From NCBI GenBank assembly GCA_051891935.1, contig JBJFFR010000157.1, positions 1-64,000 on the forward strand: a stretch of 64,000 bases of DNA, in the 5' to 3' direction. This document shows, piece by piece, positions 55,490 to 64,000 of the stretch (positions are counted from its first letter, which is position 1; each line of letters begins with the position of its first letter). The notes below the pieces were generated by a model. The model was not told the origin of the DNA, searched no databases, and worked only from the letters and a program-made list of their open reading frames with translations. Made by a program: the position numbers and the translations under genes. Source of the DNA: UMGS363 sp051891935 (GTDB taxonomy: Bacteria > Bacillota > Clostridia > Oscillospirales > Ruminococcaceae).

Positions 55490-57628
55490 TCAGTTGTTAG
55501 CGTTCTTCTTTGCTTCGATATCAGCAAGAGCGTCTTTTCTTGAAAGATTTATTCTTCCCTGATTATCAATTTCCATAACCTTAACAACGATCTCATCACC
55601 GATAGAAACGATATCTTCTACCTTTTCAACTCTCTGCTTGTCGAGCTTGGAGATGTGAACAAGTCCGTCCTTACCCGGAGCGATCTCAACGAATGCGCCG
55701 AAGTTCATAAGGCGAACGACCTTGCCCTTATAGATAGCGCCGATCTCGGGGTCGTTTGCAATTGTATTTACGATCTGGATAGCCTTCTTAACGCCGTCCA
55801 TATCAACGCCGCTTACGAATACATTTCCTTCATCGTTGATGTCGATCTTTACGCCGCAGTCAGCGGAGATCTTCTGGATGACCTTGCCGCCCTGACCGAT
55901 AACCTCTCTGATCTTATCAACGGGAACCTTTGTCTGCTGCATCTTCGGAGCGTACTTGCCGACTGTTTCACGGGGCTCGGGGATAGCCTTGAGCATGATC
56001 TCGTCAAGGATATAATCTCTTGCCTTATGTGTCTTTGCAAATGCTTCTTCAATGATAGCAGGTGTAAGACCGTCAACCTTGATATCTACCTGGATAGCTG
56101 TGATACCCTTATGAGTACCGCCAACCTTGAAGTCCATATCGCCGAAGAAATCTTCAAGACCCTGGATATCGACCATTGTCATAAAGCTGCCGTCATCTCT
56201 TGTGATAAGACCGCAGGAGATACCTGCAACGGGAGCCTTGATAGGAACGCCTGCATCCATAAGTGCGAGTGTTGAGCCGCAGATAGAACCCTGTGATGTC
56301 GAGCCGTTGGAGGAAAGAACCTCGGAAACGAGTCGCATTGCATACGGGAATTCTTCAACGGAGGGAAGTACAGGAACGAGTGCTCTTTCAGCGAGCGCAC
56401 CGTGACCGATCTCACGGCGTCCGGGTCCTCTCGAAGGCTTTGTTTCGCCAACGGAGTAGGACGGAAAGTTGTAGTGGTGCATATAGCGCTTGCTGTCTTC
56501 CTCGTCAAGACCGTCGATCTTCTGTGAATCGCTGATAGGTCCGAGTGTTGCGATCGTGAGTACCTGTGTCTGACCTCTTGTGAAAAGTCCCGAACCGTGT
56601 ACTCTCGGAAGAACGCCTACTTCAGCGGCAAGAGGACGGATCTCGTCGATTCCTCTGCCGTCTACACGCTTGCCCTCATAGAGCCAGTTACGAACGATCT
56701 TCTTCTGAAGCTTATAGATGCACTCGTCGATCATAGCGATCTTGTCGGGATAAGCTTCGTCAAATTTAGCGTGGATAGCGTCCTTGATAGGATTAAGTCT
56801 TTCCTCGCGGATATTCTTATCATCTGTGTCAAGAGCGACCTTAACATCCTCTGCAGCCATTTCTTCGATAGCGTCAAAGAGGTCGTGGTCAACTTCCATA
56901 GACTCAAATTCAAACTTTTTCTTGCCGATCTGTGCTCTGATATCGTTGATGAATGCAACGATCTTCTTGATCTCCTCATGACCTGTGAGGATAGCCTTGA
57001 GCATAAGATCATCGGGAACTTCGTTTGCGCCTGCTTCGATCATAACGATCTTTTCAGCAGTACCTGCAACTGTGAGGTTGAGGTCTGTCTTTGCTCTCTG
57101 CTCGAGAGTCGGGTTAAGAACGATCTCACCGTCAACAAGACCAACGGAGATACCGCCGATAGGTCCGTTCCAGGGAATATCGGAAATGGAGATAGCAACG
57201 GAAGTAGCGATCATTCCGCAGATCTCGGGAGAATAATCGGGGTCAACAGCGAGAACTGTCATAACAACGGAAACATCGTTTCTCATATCCTTGGGGAAGA
57301 GCGGTCTGATAGGTCTGTCGACTACTCTTGAAGTAAGGATGGACTTATCGGACGGCTTGCCTTCTCTCTTTGTGAAGGAACCGGGGATCCTGCCTACGGA
57401 GTAAAGACGCTCCTCATAGTCAACGGAAAGGGGGAAGAAATCTACGCCCTCTCTCGGCTTGGGACTTGCTGTAACGTTAGCCATAACGACTGTATCGCCG
57501 TATGTTACCCAGCATGAACCGTTGGAAAGCTCACAGGTCTTGCCTGTTTCGACTTTGAGCTCTCTGCCTGCGAATGTTGTTGTGAAAACCTTGTAATTAT
57601 CAAAGGTTTTGAGTTGGGACATTGCCAT
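55490..57628 (-). CDS. pnp: polynucleotide phosphorylase
   Basis: This 712-residue 3'-to-5' exoribonuclease and polymerase contains two RNase PH domains (about 10-215 and 315-550; LTSRVVDRPIRPLFP and VGVLPRVHGSGLFTRGQTQVL, then GPGRREIGHGALAERAL) with the helical linker between. A KH domain (IREVIGQGGKVIQKI) and an S1 domain (GAIYKGKVVRLMNFGAFVEIAPGKDGLVHISKL) follow. It is downstream of rpsO on the same strand, the usual order, and ends near a hairpin. Confidence 0.97.
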   Translation of the reverse strand: MAMSQLKTFDNYKVFTTTFAGRELKVETGKTCELSNGSCWVTYGDTVVMANVTASPKPREGVDFFPLSVDYEERLYSVGRIPGSFTKREGKPSDKSILTSRVVDRPIRPLFPKDMRNDVSVVMTVLAVDPDYSPEICGMIATSVAISISDIPWNGPIGGISVGLVDGEIVLNPTLEQRAKTDLNLTVAGTAEKIVMIEAGANEVPDDLMLKAILTGHEEIKKIVAFINDIRAQIGKKKFEFESMEVDHDLFDAIEEMAAEDVKVALDTDDKNIREERLNPIKDAIHAKFDEAYPDKIAMIDECIYKLQKKIVRNWLYEGKRVDGRGIDEIRPLAAEVGVLPRVHGSGLFTRGQTQVLTIATLGPISDSQKIDGLDEEDSKRYMHHYNFPSYSVGETKPSRGPGRREIGHGALAERALVPVLPSVEEFPYAMRLVSEVLSSNGSTSQGSICGSTLALMDAGVPIKAPVAGISCGLITRDDGSFMTMVDIQGLEDFFGDMDFKVGGTHKGITAIQVDIKVDGLTPAIIEEAFAKTHKARDYILDEIMLKAIPEPRETVGKYAPKMQQTKVPVDKIREVIGQGGKVIQKISADCGVKIDINDEGNVFVSGVDMDGVKKAIQIVNTIANDPEIGAIYKGKVVRLMNFGAFVEIAPGKDGLVHISKLDKQRVEKVEDIVSIGDEIVVKVMEIDNQGRINLSRKDALADIEAKKNANN

Positions 57629-57830
57629 TTTTAACTGCCTCCTATAAAAATTTTAATTTCCACCGTCAGCAGCTTTAGCAATAAATTCTGCCCGTTTCGG
57701 TAAAACGGGTACAATTTAATGCTAAACAACTGCTTAACGATCAGATGCTCAATAGAACAAACTTTTGCAATAAAACGCACCAAAGGCAGCGTAAAGGACA
57801 TAGCCTTTACAAGCTGCCTCCGGCCAAAAA
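57629..57830 (-). other. rpsO-pnp intergenic region with two hairpins
   Basis: On the minus strand, AGGCAGC / GCTGCCT with an inner GTAAAGG / CCTTTAC (57783-57818) forms a long hairpin after rpsO. A small CCCGTTT/AAAACGGG stem lies at 57692-57710. In other bacteria this gap carries the rpsO terminator and the RNase III site that controls pnp. No gene is seen. Confidence 0.6.
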
Positions 57831-58097
57831 TTACTTACGGATTCCGAGCTTTTCGATAGTTGCACGGTATCTTGTGATATCCTTCTTCATAAGGTAGTTG
57901 AGAAGGTTACGTCTGCGTCCAACCATCTTGAGAAGACCTCTTCTGGAGTGATGATCGTTTGGATGATCCTTAAGGTGAGCGTTAAGGTCGTTGATTCTCT
58001 TTGTGAGGATAGCAACCTGAACTTCGGGTGAACCTGTGTCGTTCTCGCTCTTCTTGTTTGCTTCGATTACAGCAGCTTTTTCTTCTTTGCGCATCAT
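57831..58097 (-). CDS. rpsO: 30S ribosomal protein S15
   Basis: This 88-residue ribosomal protein binds 16S rRNA in the central domain. The family run is NDTGSPEVQVAILTKRINDLNAHLKDHPNDHHSRRGLLKMVGRRRNLLNYL. The start is ATG 58097 (a second ATG at 58094) after AAAGAGGTG; a longer in-frame extension is not credible. A structured leader of about 120 bases precedes it, and pnp follows. Confidence 0.98.
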   Translation of the reverse strand: MMRKEEKAAVIEANKKSENDTGSPEVQVAILTKRINDLNAHLKDHPNDHHSRRGLLKMVGRRRNLLNYLMKKDITRYRATIEKLGIRK

Positions 58098-58109
58098 AAT
58101 AAATACACC

Positions 58110-58200
58110 TCTTTCAAAAAATTCCCCGTGAACATAGAATACGGCAGGTAATATCTCCGTAGGAGCGTGACCCGTACTCCAAGTAGACGGCACAAATATA
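58110..58200 (-). promoter_or_regulatory. structured rpsO leader (possible S15 autoregulation site)
   Basis: The minus-strand leader contains GTGCCGTCTACTTGGAGTACG, TCACGCTCCTACGGAG and CCTGCCGTATTC, which can form at least three short helices (GGAG/CTCC, ACGG/CCGT). S15 represses its own translation through leader RNA in several bacterial groups. This leader is a candidate by position and structure, not by a certified match. Confidence 0.4.
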
Positions 58201-58223
58201 ACGTTGCAAAATGCAACAGAAGT

Positions 58224-58252
58224 ATTATACCATATAAATTTACGTTTGTAAA
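58224..58252 (-). promoter_or_regulatory. promoter of rpsO-pnp
   Basis: On the minus strand TTTACA (58252-58247) and TATAAT (58229-58224) are 17 bases apart. Confidence 0.65.
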
Positions 58253-58280
58253 GGGTTTTGGCAAAATTTTTTATGATTAT

Positions 58281-59141
58281 TTATGATATTCTCTTATTGC
58301 CCTTTGATTTTGAGCCGTGTGACTTTTCCTTTGACGAATCGGTCGGTGCTTCCCTGCCGCCCATATCGGTAAAAATAGCATCCTCCTCGTCAAGCGGTTC
58401 AAGATAAGCATATTCTGGGTTGCTCTCCCCTCTTTCCTCATAGTAAGGATCAATTACATACTTCTGGATAAGCGGATAGGAGTTGAAAACAATAAGAAAC
58501 CCGAGGAAGCTTATCGGCCATATCGGGATGATTATAGCGGAAAGCGGATGGAGAAGCACCAGCACACCGATAAAAAGCACAACAAACACTACAGCCAGCA
58601 GTGTAATAATATTCTTTTTAAGACCCACGCAGGTAAGGAAGAACGAATTCTTCACAATGTTTGCAAGGCTCAGATCGGTAGCAACGATCATCGGGAAGAT
58701 ATAGAAATTCATCATCAGCAGCGTGAGTGCAAAGCTTACCGAAATAACGCAGAGAATAATATAGATAACGCTGCCCGAATTCTTATACATCGCAGGATAG
58801 ACTTGAAGCGCCGCATAAGCCGACACCGTAAAAAGTATATCAATTAATCCGACAGGTATCGACTGCTTGAGATTTTTTGAGAAGCCCTTCCAGAAATCAT
58901 GGAAAATGAACGAGTTCTTTTCAAGACGGTAATTTCGGAGAACCTTTGTCATTCCTGCGATCGCAGGACCTATCGTTACAACAGGGATACAAAAAAGCGC
59001 AGTCAGCAGATTAAGCTCGAGCAGCTTCCAGAACTTGCGGAAATAAAGCTCCCAGAATTCAAAAAACGGCTTTTTCTTGGGCGCATTTTTAGAAATGCCC
59101 GGGCCTGCTTTAGAATAATCGTTAAATCCAAAAAGTGACAA
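58281..59141 (-). CDS. DUF624 (YesL-like) membrane protein
   Basis: This 286-residue protein has five or six transmembrane helices: near 40-62 (LELNLLTALFCIPVVTIGPAIAG), 95-118, 125-150, 175-198 and 200-220. The FWELYFRKFWKLLELNLLT...GPAIAGMTKVLRNYRLEKNSFIFHDFWKGFSKN stretch is typical of DUF624/YesL, which often accompanies sugar uptake genes. The C-terminal tail is charged and cytoplasmic. Its role is not established. It is followed by no partner in this window but precedes rpsO on the same strand. Confidence 0.85.
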   Translation of the reverse strand: MSLFGFNDYSKAGPGISKNAPKKKPFFEFWELYFRKFWKLLELNLLTALFCIPVVTIGPAIAGMTKVLRNYRLEKNSFIFHDFWKGFSKNLKQSIPVGLIDILFTVSAYAALQVYPAMYKNSGSVIYIILCVISVSFALTLLMMNFYIFPMIVATDLSLANIVKNSFFLTCVGLKKNIITLLAVVFVVLFIGVLVLLHPLSAIIIPIWPISFLGFLIVFNSYPLIQKYVIDPYYEERGESNPEYAYLEPLDEEDAIFTDMGGREAPTDSSKEKSHGSKSKGNKRIS

Positions 59142-59184
59142 ATAAATACAGCTCCTTAATTTTTATATTCCCTGTGATATCGGA

Positions 59185-59826
59185 TCATATACCCAAAAAT
59201 CCCGACCAAAGTCCTGCAAAAAAGTAGGTAACAAGGCTGTCCGCAAGCGAAACTGCACCGAGAGCCGCAAACAGCACAAGAAATTTCGTAAGATAAAGCT
59301 TCACCGTGCCTGCGTCCGACTTGTCGAGCCCGAGCAAACGCCTTGCCGCAAGAAAGGACATCGAAAAGCTTTCCCTCGCAGCAATAAGCACAATAAACGC
59401 CGAAACCACCGCAAACGGCAGGATAAACACCGCCGAAACCAGCGTTCCCTTCAAGCCGTACGAAGCATTCATATCGGCGAGCATAACACCCGTCCCAAGT
59501 CCGTGAAAAAACGGAACAAGAAGCTCCGCAGGCATCGACACCGCCCCGAATCCAAGCAGCAGACACGCAAGAATCAGCAGAAAAGGCCCCGAAAATGAAT
59601 TCACAAGCGTTTCGATGAACGTGCAGCCCGAACGGTTGCGGAAAAATAGCTCCGCCGTCCTGTGAAGGATATCATCCCCTCCCGAAACGCAGCTTGAAAC
59701 CGCCCCGGAAAGCTCCCCCACACAAAACAGCAGCATCAGCAGCACCATCGGAGGTCTGCCGCCCGTTCTCGAGCCGGGAAAACCGGCAAGAAAAGGTATA
59801 ATGTTTTTTGTCCTTTGCATATACAT
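59185..59826 (-). CDS. SpoIIM-like membrane protein
   Basis: This 213-residue protein has about five hydrophobic segments. The length and the conserved-looking FFHGLGTGVMLADMNASYGLKGTLVSAVFILPFAVVSAFIVLIAARES region, with Gly-rich turns between helices, resemble SpoIIM of the forespore engulfment machine. The N-terminus is short and polar (MYMQRTKNIIPFLAGFPGSR). The identification is by pattern only; a general DUF95-type membrane protein is the alternative. The presence of spoIIA genes nearby makes a sporulation role plausible. Confidence 0.5.
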   Translation of the reverse strand: MYMQRTKNIIPFLAGFPGSRTGGRPPMVLLMLLFCVGELSGAVSSCVSGGDDILHRTAELFFRNRSGCTFIETLVNSFSGPFLLILACLLLGFGAVSMPAELLVPFFHGLGTGVMLADMNASYGLKGTLVSAVFILPFAVVSAFIVLIAARESFSMSFLAARRLLGLDKSDAGTVKLYLTKFLVLFAALGAVSLADSLVTYFFAGLWSGFLGI

Positions 59827-59887
59827 CTTCCTTTGTTTTGAAAATTATTCCAAAGTAAGTATATGCGGACAAACTATTTTTTAGAAT

Positions 59888-60694
59888 TCAGCGTGAAAGC
59901 TCGTATGCACGTTTTGTGCAGCTTTCGCAGGCTTTTCCGACAACTCCGGTGAGATCTCCCTTGTAGAATTCATCAAGTCCTGCAAGAGTTGTGCCGCCCG
60001 GAGAGGATACCATTTTTATAAGCTCGTCAACGGTATATCCCGAATCGGTGAGCATCTTTGCCGAGCCGATAAGCGACTGCGCAAAAAGCTTCATAGCAGC
60101 GCCGTCATCAATTCCGACGGTCTTTGCATACTCTGTGAAGCCCTTTGCAAAAAGATAGATGAACGCAGGACTGCTGCCGTTAATTGCAATGATCTCTTTC
60201 ATCTTATTAATAGGTACGACCTCAGCAGCACCGCTTGAAGCGAATATGCTCTTCACAAATTCAAACTCCTCATCGGTCGTCGGTTCAGCCTTTGCAAGCG
60301 CAGAAGCACCCTCGCCGAGAAGAAGCGGAGTGTTCGGCATAACAAGAACGACCTTTGCATCGGGGATTGTCATTTTCTTGATATATTCCTCCGAAATGCC
60401 TGCTGCGATAGAGATGATGACCGTATCATTATTTACAAACGGAGCAGCGGCTTCAAGAGCAGCGTCTATTCCCTGCGGCTTTACTGCCAAAAGAACGTAT
60501 TTGCATTTTTTCACGACATCTGCTTCGTCATCGCACTTGTTTACGCCAATCTCTGCAAGAGCGTCAAGCTTGGAGGAATCCTTGTCGTAAGCAAAGATGC
60601 TGATATTTTTCTCACCCGAGGACTGTGCAGCGATTACTCCTTTTATAATTGCGGAGCCCATATTTCCTGCACCGATAAAGCCTAAATTTACCAA
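59888..60694 (-). CDS. proC: pyrroline-5-carboxylate reductase
   Basis: This 268-residue NAD(P)H enzyme carries out the last step of proline synthesis. The Rossmann motif is LGFIGAGNMGSAIIKGV. KYVLLAVKPQGIDAALE, ISIAAGISEEYI, VMPNTPLLLGEGASAL and the C-terminal VDELIKMVSSPGGTTLAGLDEF signature follow. It starts at TTG 60694 after AAGGGTG; a longer reading frame upstream is AT-rich and hydrophobic, and not credible. It is a single gene, divergent from the GH5 gene. Confidence 0.95.
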   Translation of the reverse strand: MVNLGFIGAGNMGSAIIKGVIAAQSSGEKNISIFAYDKDSSKLDALAEIGVNKCDDEADVVKKCKYVLLAVKPQGIDAALEAAAPFVNNDTVIISIAAGISEEYIKKMTIPDAKVVLVMPNTPLLLGEGASALAKAEPTTDEEFEFVKSIFASSGAAEVVPINKMKEIIAINGSSPAFIYLFAKGFTEYAKTVGIDDGAAMKLFAQSLIGSAKMLTDSGYTVDELIKMVSSPGGTTLAGLDEFYKGDLTGVVGKACESCTKRAYELSR

Positions 60695-60844
60695 AGTGAA
60701 CGCACCCTTCTTTTTGATCTTTTTAATTTTCAGCCTTAAAATGATAAAGACAATTGATATTATACTACAATCCGACAAAAATTGCAACATTTTTTTGTTC
60801 TGTTATTTTAAATAGTTTTTTGTAAATGCTTTTTCGATAAATAC

Positions 60845-60873
60845 TTGAAATGTTCATAAAGCTATGGTACAAT
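60845..60873 (+). promoter_or_regulatory. promoter of the second GH5 gene
   Basis: TTGAAA (60845-60850) and TACAAT (60868-60873) are 17 bases apart. Confidence 0.6.
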
Positions 60874-60908
60874 ATATACAAAATATTTCTTGGAAAGGAT
60901 AATTTATA

Positions 60909-62081
60909 ATGAATATTATCAAAAAACACCTGCCAATCGCGCTTGCCGCATTGCTCTCCATATCAATGCTCGCAGGCTGCGGAAAAACTGATACTGCCGA
61001 TACTGCCGAAAAGCACGAGGAAGCTGCTCCGAAGGGCAAATCCGGTATCGTAACGATCGCAGATAACTCTGTTGATTTCGTAAAGAACATGAAGCTCGGC
61101 TGGAACCTTGGCAACACGCTTGACGCAACAGGCACGGGAATGGCTTCCGAAACCTCTTGGGGTCAGCCTAAGACAACAAAGGAAATGATCGACTTTGTAA
61201 AGGATTCGGGCTTCACAACTATCAGGATCCCCGTTTCGTGGAGCAATCATGTTGACGTTCAGTACAACATCGACGAAGAGTGGATGAACCGTGTTAACGA
61301 GGTCGTTGACTATGCGATGGATGACGGACTTTACGTTATCCTCAACTCTCACCACGACAACGACAAGTATTATCCGACATCGGAAAAATACGAAGAGTCC
61401 TCAAAGTACCTTACAACCATCTGGAAGCAGATCGCAGAGCGTTTTGCAGACTATGACGAACAGCTCATTTTTGAGGGAATGAACGAACCAAGACTTTCAG
61501 GCACAAACAAGGAATGGTGGTTCTCCGATACAGACGCAGACGGAATCGACTCTATCGAAACAGTATCAAAGCTCGATCAGGACTTCGTTGATACAGTAAG
61601 AGCTGCAGGCGGCTATAACGAAACACGTTACCTTATGGTACCGAGCAACAGAGCTGACGCATGGACAGCAATGCACAAGTCGTTCACACTTCCTACCGAC
61701 CCTGCAAACAGACTTATCGTTTCCGTTCACGCTTACTCGCCCTATGACTTCGCAATGAACGATAAAGGCTACAAGGACTGGGACGGCTCAAAGGCAGGCG
61801 AACTCAACTTTATGGACAACCTCAAGAGCACCTTCATCGACAAGGGCGTGGGCGTTGTTATCGGCGAGTTCGGCGCAACAAACAAGGACAACCTCGATGC
61901 AAGAGTTGCATGGGCAAACGACTTCACAGCCAAAGCTGCAGCAAACGGCATCTCCTGCGTATGGTGGGACAATGCAGGAACAAAGGTCGGTTCAGAGAAC
62001 TTCGGTCTTGTTGACAGACTTGGCAAGAAGATCTACTACCCCGAGATCCTTGACGCAATGGTAAAGAATTACAACAACTAA
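60909..62081 (+). CDS. GH5 (subfamily 4-like) cellulase/endoglucanase lipoprotein
   Basis: This 390-residue enzyme has a lipobox (MLAGC), a short linker and a GH5 barrel starting MKLGWNLGNTLDATGTGMASETSWGQPKTTKEM, the opening typical of GH5 subfamily 4 endoglucanases and xyloglucanases. FTTIRIPVSWSNHV, LNSHHDNDKYY, FEGMNEPR (acid/base Glu), SVHAYSPYDF and VVIGEFGAT (nucleophile Glu) follow. It would be tethered to the cell surface and cleave beta-1,4-glucans. It has no carbohydrate-binding module. The start follows AAAGGAT. Confidence 0.94.
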   Translation: MNIIKKHLPIALAALLSISMLAGCGKTDTADTAEKHEEAAPKGKSGIVTIADNSVDFVKNMKLGWNLGNTLDATGTGMASETSWGQPKTTKEMIDFVKDSGFTTIRIPVSWSNHVDVQYNIDEEWMNRVNEVVDYAMDDGLYVILNSHHDNDKYYPTSEKYEESSKYLTTIWKQIAERFADYDEQLIFEGMNEPRLSGTNKEWWFSDTDADGIDSIETVSKLDQDFVDTVRAAGGYNETRYLMVPSNRADAWTAMHKSFTLPTDPANRLIVSVHAYSPYDFAMNDKGYKDWDGSKAGELNFMDNLKSTFIDKGVGVVIGEFGATNKDNLDARVAWANDFTAKAAANGISCVWWDNAGTKVGSENFGLVDRLGKKIYYPEILDAMVKNYNN

Positions 62082-62111
62082 ATAAAAATCCTACATAGCA
62101 CGATGTTACGC

Positions 62112-62140
62112 TTGACAAAAGCTTGACATCGTGCTATAAT
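62112..62140 (+). promoter_or_regulatory. consensus promoter of rnpB
   Basis: TTGACA (62112-62117) and TATAAT (62135-62140) are 17 bases apart. A second TTGACA at 62123-62128 is too close to the -10 box to be used with it. Confidence 0.8.
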
Positions 62141-62147
62141 TTTACCT

Positions 62148-62507
62148 GCGAGTAAGCTATGCGGTTGAACATCGGAGCGCCTTATCAACGTTCCGAGGTT
62201 AGGAAAGTCCGGGCATCACAGAGCAGGATAGCTGTTAACGGCAGCCGAGGGCGACCTTAGGGAAAGTGCAACAGAAATATACCGCCGAGGGAAACTTCGG
62301 TAAGGATGGAAAGGCGAGGTAAGAGCTCACCAAAGTATAAGTGATTATACTTCTATGTAAACCCTATCCGATGCAACGTCTTTTTGGACCAATACGTTAT
62401 TGTCTGCTCGGCAGGCGTATTGCAACGACGGCTTGAGTGTTTCGGCGACGACTCACCCAGATAGATTTCCGCACACGACAAAACCCGGCTTATCGGCTTA
62501 GTCGCTT
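62148..62507 (+). ncRNA. rnpB: RNase P RNA, bacterial class A
   Basis: The catalytic RNA that trims tRNA 5' ends. GAGGTTAGGAAAGTCCGGGC (62193-62212) is the universal 5' P4/J3-4 segment. ACAGAAATATACCGCC and the late AGATAGATTTCCGCACACGAC, then AAAACCCGGCTTATCGG, are the other conserved blocks. GCGAGTAAGCT near 62148 pairs with GGCTTAGTCGC ending at 62505 to close stem P1. The length of about 360 bases fits class A. It is transcribed from a perfect promoter seven bases upstream. A family D repeat starts right after P1. Confidence 0.97.
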
Positions 62508-62510
62508 ATT

Positions 62511-62710
62511 TAATGCGTAATGCGTAATTAGAAAAACGCTTTCGAAATTAAGCTGTAAATTCAAACAGCACATATCACAATTGTCTTTGCAAAATTGTGA
62601 TATGTGCTGTTGTTTTATTGCTAAAGTCGGGCGGATATTGAATCAACCCCTACAATATTTTGCCGCATACGCCAAACAAAATAATTACGCATTACGAATT
62701 ACGCATTAAC
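62511..62710. repeat. family D repeat pair around a terminator hairpin
   Basis: TAATGCGTAATGCGTAATTA (62511-62530) and its inverted partner TAATTACGCATTACGAATTA with CGCATTA (62682-62708) bound about 150 bases. Inside, AACAGCACATATCACAATT (62564-62582) pairs with AATTGTGATATGTGCTGTT (62593-62611), followed by GTTTTATT, which would terminate rnpB. The right end stops two bases before the ptsI stop codon. Confidence 0.82.
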
Positions 62711-64000
62711 CTAAACCCACAGACTGAATAATTCTTCCTGTGAGATAACGCTGACATCGGTCATACAGACGGTTTTTCGCAGCGGCAGCACCATAGACGG
62801 CGTTACCGAAAGCTCATCTATTCCCATTGCAAGGAATATCGGAGCAAGCGAAAGATCGGACGCAACCTCGCCGCATATCGAAGCTTTTTTCTTGTAGCGG
62901 TGAGCGTTGTCGATGACCATTTTTATCATTCGGAACAGAGAAATATTCACAGGGTCGAAGAATTCATTCATCATCGAATTCTCACGATCCATTACCATTG
63001 AATACTGCGCAAGGTCGTTCGTACCGATGCTCAAAAAGTCGGTTTCCCTTGCAAGCAGATCGCTGATAATGACCGCCGAAGGCGTTTCGACAAGTATTCC
63101 CTGCTTTACATCGCCTATCTTAACTCCGTCACGGCGAAGCTCGCTTACCGTTTCATCATTGATATGCCTGATACGGCCTGCGTCAACGAGAGTTGATACC
63201 ATAGGATACAATACGGAAATATTTCCGTATGCTGCAGCACGGTATATCGCTCGCAGCTGCGTTTTGAAAATATCGGGACGATTCAGCAGGAAGCGTATTC
63301 CTCGGCAGCCGAGCGCAGGATTGTTCTCCTGCGGCAGACCATAGTAGGCCATTCGTCTGTCCGCTCCGACATCGAGCGCACGGATAACGACCTCCTTGCC
63401 CTGCATTTTCTCTGCGGCTGTTTTATAAACATTGAAAAGCTCTTCTTCGGACGGGAAGCTTTCCTTGGAAAGATAAATGAATTCGCTTCGGAAAAGACCG
63501 ATACCGCCTGCATCGTTATCCATAGCATCTTCGATCTCCGCAAGGCTTCCGACATTGGCGGAAATGGCGATCTTTCTTCCGTCTGCGGTGATGTTTTCTC
63601 TGCCCTTGTATTCAAGCAGCCGTGCATATTTCTGCTCTTCCTTTTCCTTTTTTCCGAGGACGGAAGCAATGAATTCTTCATCGGGATCAATATAGATCAT
63701 CCCGTCATAGCTGTCGATAAGCGCAGTTCTGCCATTCAGTTCGGGACTAATGCTTATGTCCGTGCCTACGACTGCAGGCATTTTCATTGAACGCGCAAGG
63801 ATAGCCGTATGTGAGCTTGCAGAACCTCCGACGGTTGCAAATGCGACCGTATTTCCTCCTGCAAAGCGCATGATCTCGCTCGGTGAAAGTTCATCTGCTA
63901 AAATAATGGTAGGTTCTTCTGCTTTGATGTCCTCCTCTTTGTTTCCGCTCAAAATATCGAGCAGCCTTGTCGTAATATCATTGATATCCTCGGAACGAGC
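62711..64000 (-). CDS. ptsI: PTS enzyme I (phosphoenolpyruvate-protein phosphotransferase), N-terminus beyond the window
   Basis: The visible 429 residues cover the C-terminal three quarters of enzyme I, which takes phosphate from PEP and passes it to HPr. The active His is in VGGSASSHTAILARSM. The PEP-binding barrel has EDAMDNDAGGIGLFRSEFIYL, ALDVGADRRMAYYG, LGCRGIRFLLNRPDIFKTQLRAI, GILVETPSAV and FLSIGTNDLAQYSMVMDRE, and the Cys in ASICGEVASD. The frame stays open to base 64000, so the HPr-binding start is missing. It supports PTS sugar uptake. A family D repeat follows the stop. Confidence 0.96.
   Translation of the reverse strand, partial: ARSEDINDITTRLLDILSGNKEEDIKAEEPTIILADELSPSEIMRFAGGNTVAFATVGGSASSHTAILARSMKMPAVVGTDISISPELNGRTALIDSYDGMIYIDPDEEFIASVLGKKEKEEQKYARLLEYKGRENITADGRKIAISANVGSLAEIEDAMDNDAGGIGLFRSEFIYLSKESFPSEEELFNVYKTAAEKMQGKEVVIRALDVGADRRMAYYGLPQENNPALGCRGIRFLLNRPDIFKTQLRAIYRAAAYGNISVLYPMVSTLVDAGRIRHINDETVSELRRDGVKIGDVKQGILVETPSAVIISDLLARETDFLSIGTNDLAQYSMVMDRENSMMNEFFDPVNISLFRMIKMVIDNAHRYKKKASICGEVASDLSLAPIFLAMGIDELSVTPSMVLPLRKTVCMTDVSVISQEELFSLWV

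Noticed and set aside
56597..57331. Open frame of 244 codons on the plus strand
   Set aside because: It is antisense to pnp; its composition is that of a shadow frame.
62511..62710. CRISPR array in the AATGCGTAAT repeats
   Set aside because: Repeats are short, in inverted pairs, without regular spacers, and no cas genes are present.
1..64000. tRNA or rRNA genes
   Set aside because: I looked for T-loop sequences (GGTTCGAATCC-like) and 16S/23S landmarks and saw none; only RNase P RNA is evident.

Overview
The window looks like a chromosomal segment of a low-to-moderate GC Gram-positive gut or rumen clostridium. It is most like Ruminococcus or a relative in the Oscillospiraceae. The evidence is two secreted GH5 enzymes, a GH59 and a GH2 glycosidase, Thr/Glu-rich lipoprotein linkers, the spoIIAA-spoIIAB-sigF sporulation cassette, consensus TTGACA/TATAAT promoters with 17-base spacers, AGGAGG-type ribosome binding sites, and a class-A RNase P RNA. 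The genus is inferred from gene content, not proven.

Layout. 1-3100: mobile-element-like start with a frameshifted XRE regulator, a consensus promoter, a structured leader, a 57-residue ORF, a large serine recombinase and an alpha/beta hydrolase. 3400-5400: purine salvage operon (NCS2 permease, apt). 5540-10140: DinB/DUF3795 protein, DUF1697, membrane protein, two GNATs, a lipoprotein. 10190-14380: CapA-like lipoprotein, then a LexA-box-preceded Y-family polymerase with its YolD-like partner and an AraC regulator. 14380-17480: repeat-invaded region and a GH59 galactosidase gene with two lesions. 17600-21400: GntR-ABC operon, then mgtE with a short leader ORF. 21440-25060: cyclophilin, galT, lipoprotein. 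25230-28250: ArsR-AraC fusion regulator divergent from a metal-export module (separate HMA protein and P1B ATPase). 28380-33730: rubrerythrin, two-component pair, RlmA-type methyltransferase, Amt-PII fusion. 34230-38850: manA, ROK kinase, DMP19-like protein, ilvD, small membrane protein. 39000-44860: pckA, mscL, SCP2-like protein, AIM24-like protein and the forespore sigma operon. 45030-54930: GH2, C39-like peptidase, tcdA, cell-wall-binding protein, GH5, prephenate dehydrogenase, GNAT. 55130-62510: pnp, rpsO, DUF624, SpoIIM-like, proC, GH5, rnpB. 62710-64000: ptsI, cut by the right edge.

Functionally the segment mixes plant-polysaccharide use (GH5, GH2, GH59, GalT, ManA, ROK kinase, PTS enzyme I, PEP carboxykinase) with stress functions (SOS polymerase, rubrerythrin, metal efflux, MscL) and housekeeping RNA metabolism (PNPase, S15, RNase P).

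The most unusual signal is a set of short non-coding repeat families between genes. Family A (two 160-bp copies) keeps a conserved central sequence while its long terminal stems differ between copies yet stay perfectly complementary. This is a covariation pattern expected of an element whose folded form matters. Families B (about 103 bp, two copies), C (87 bp, two copies), D (AATGCGTAAT-bounded, three places, often forming the stop codon of the neighbouring gene) and E (one long nested palindrome in the pckA leader) add to this. I saw no CRISPR array, tRNA or rRNA.
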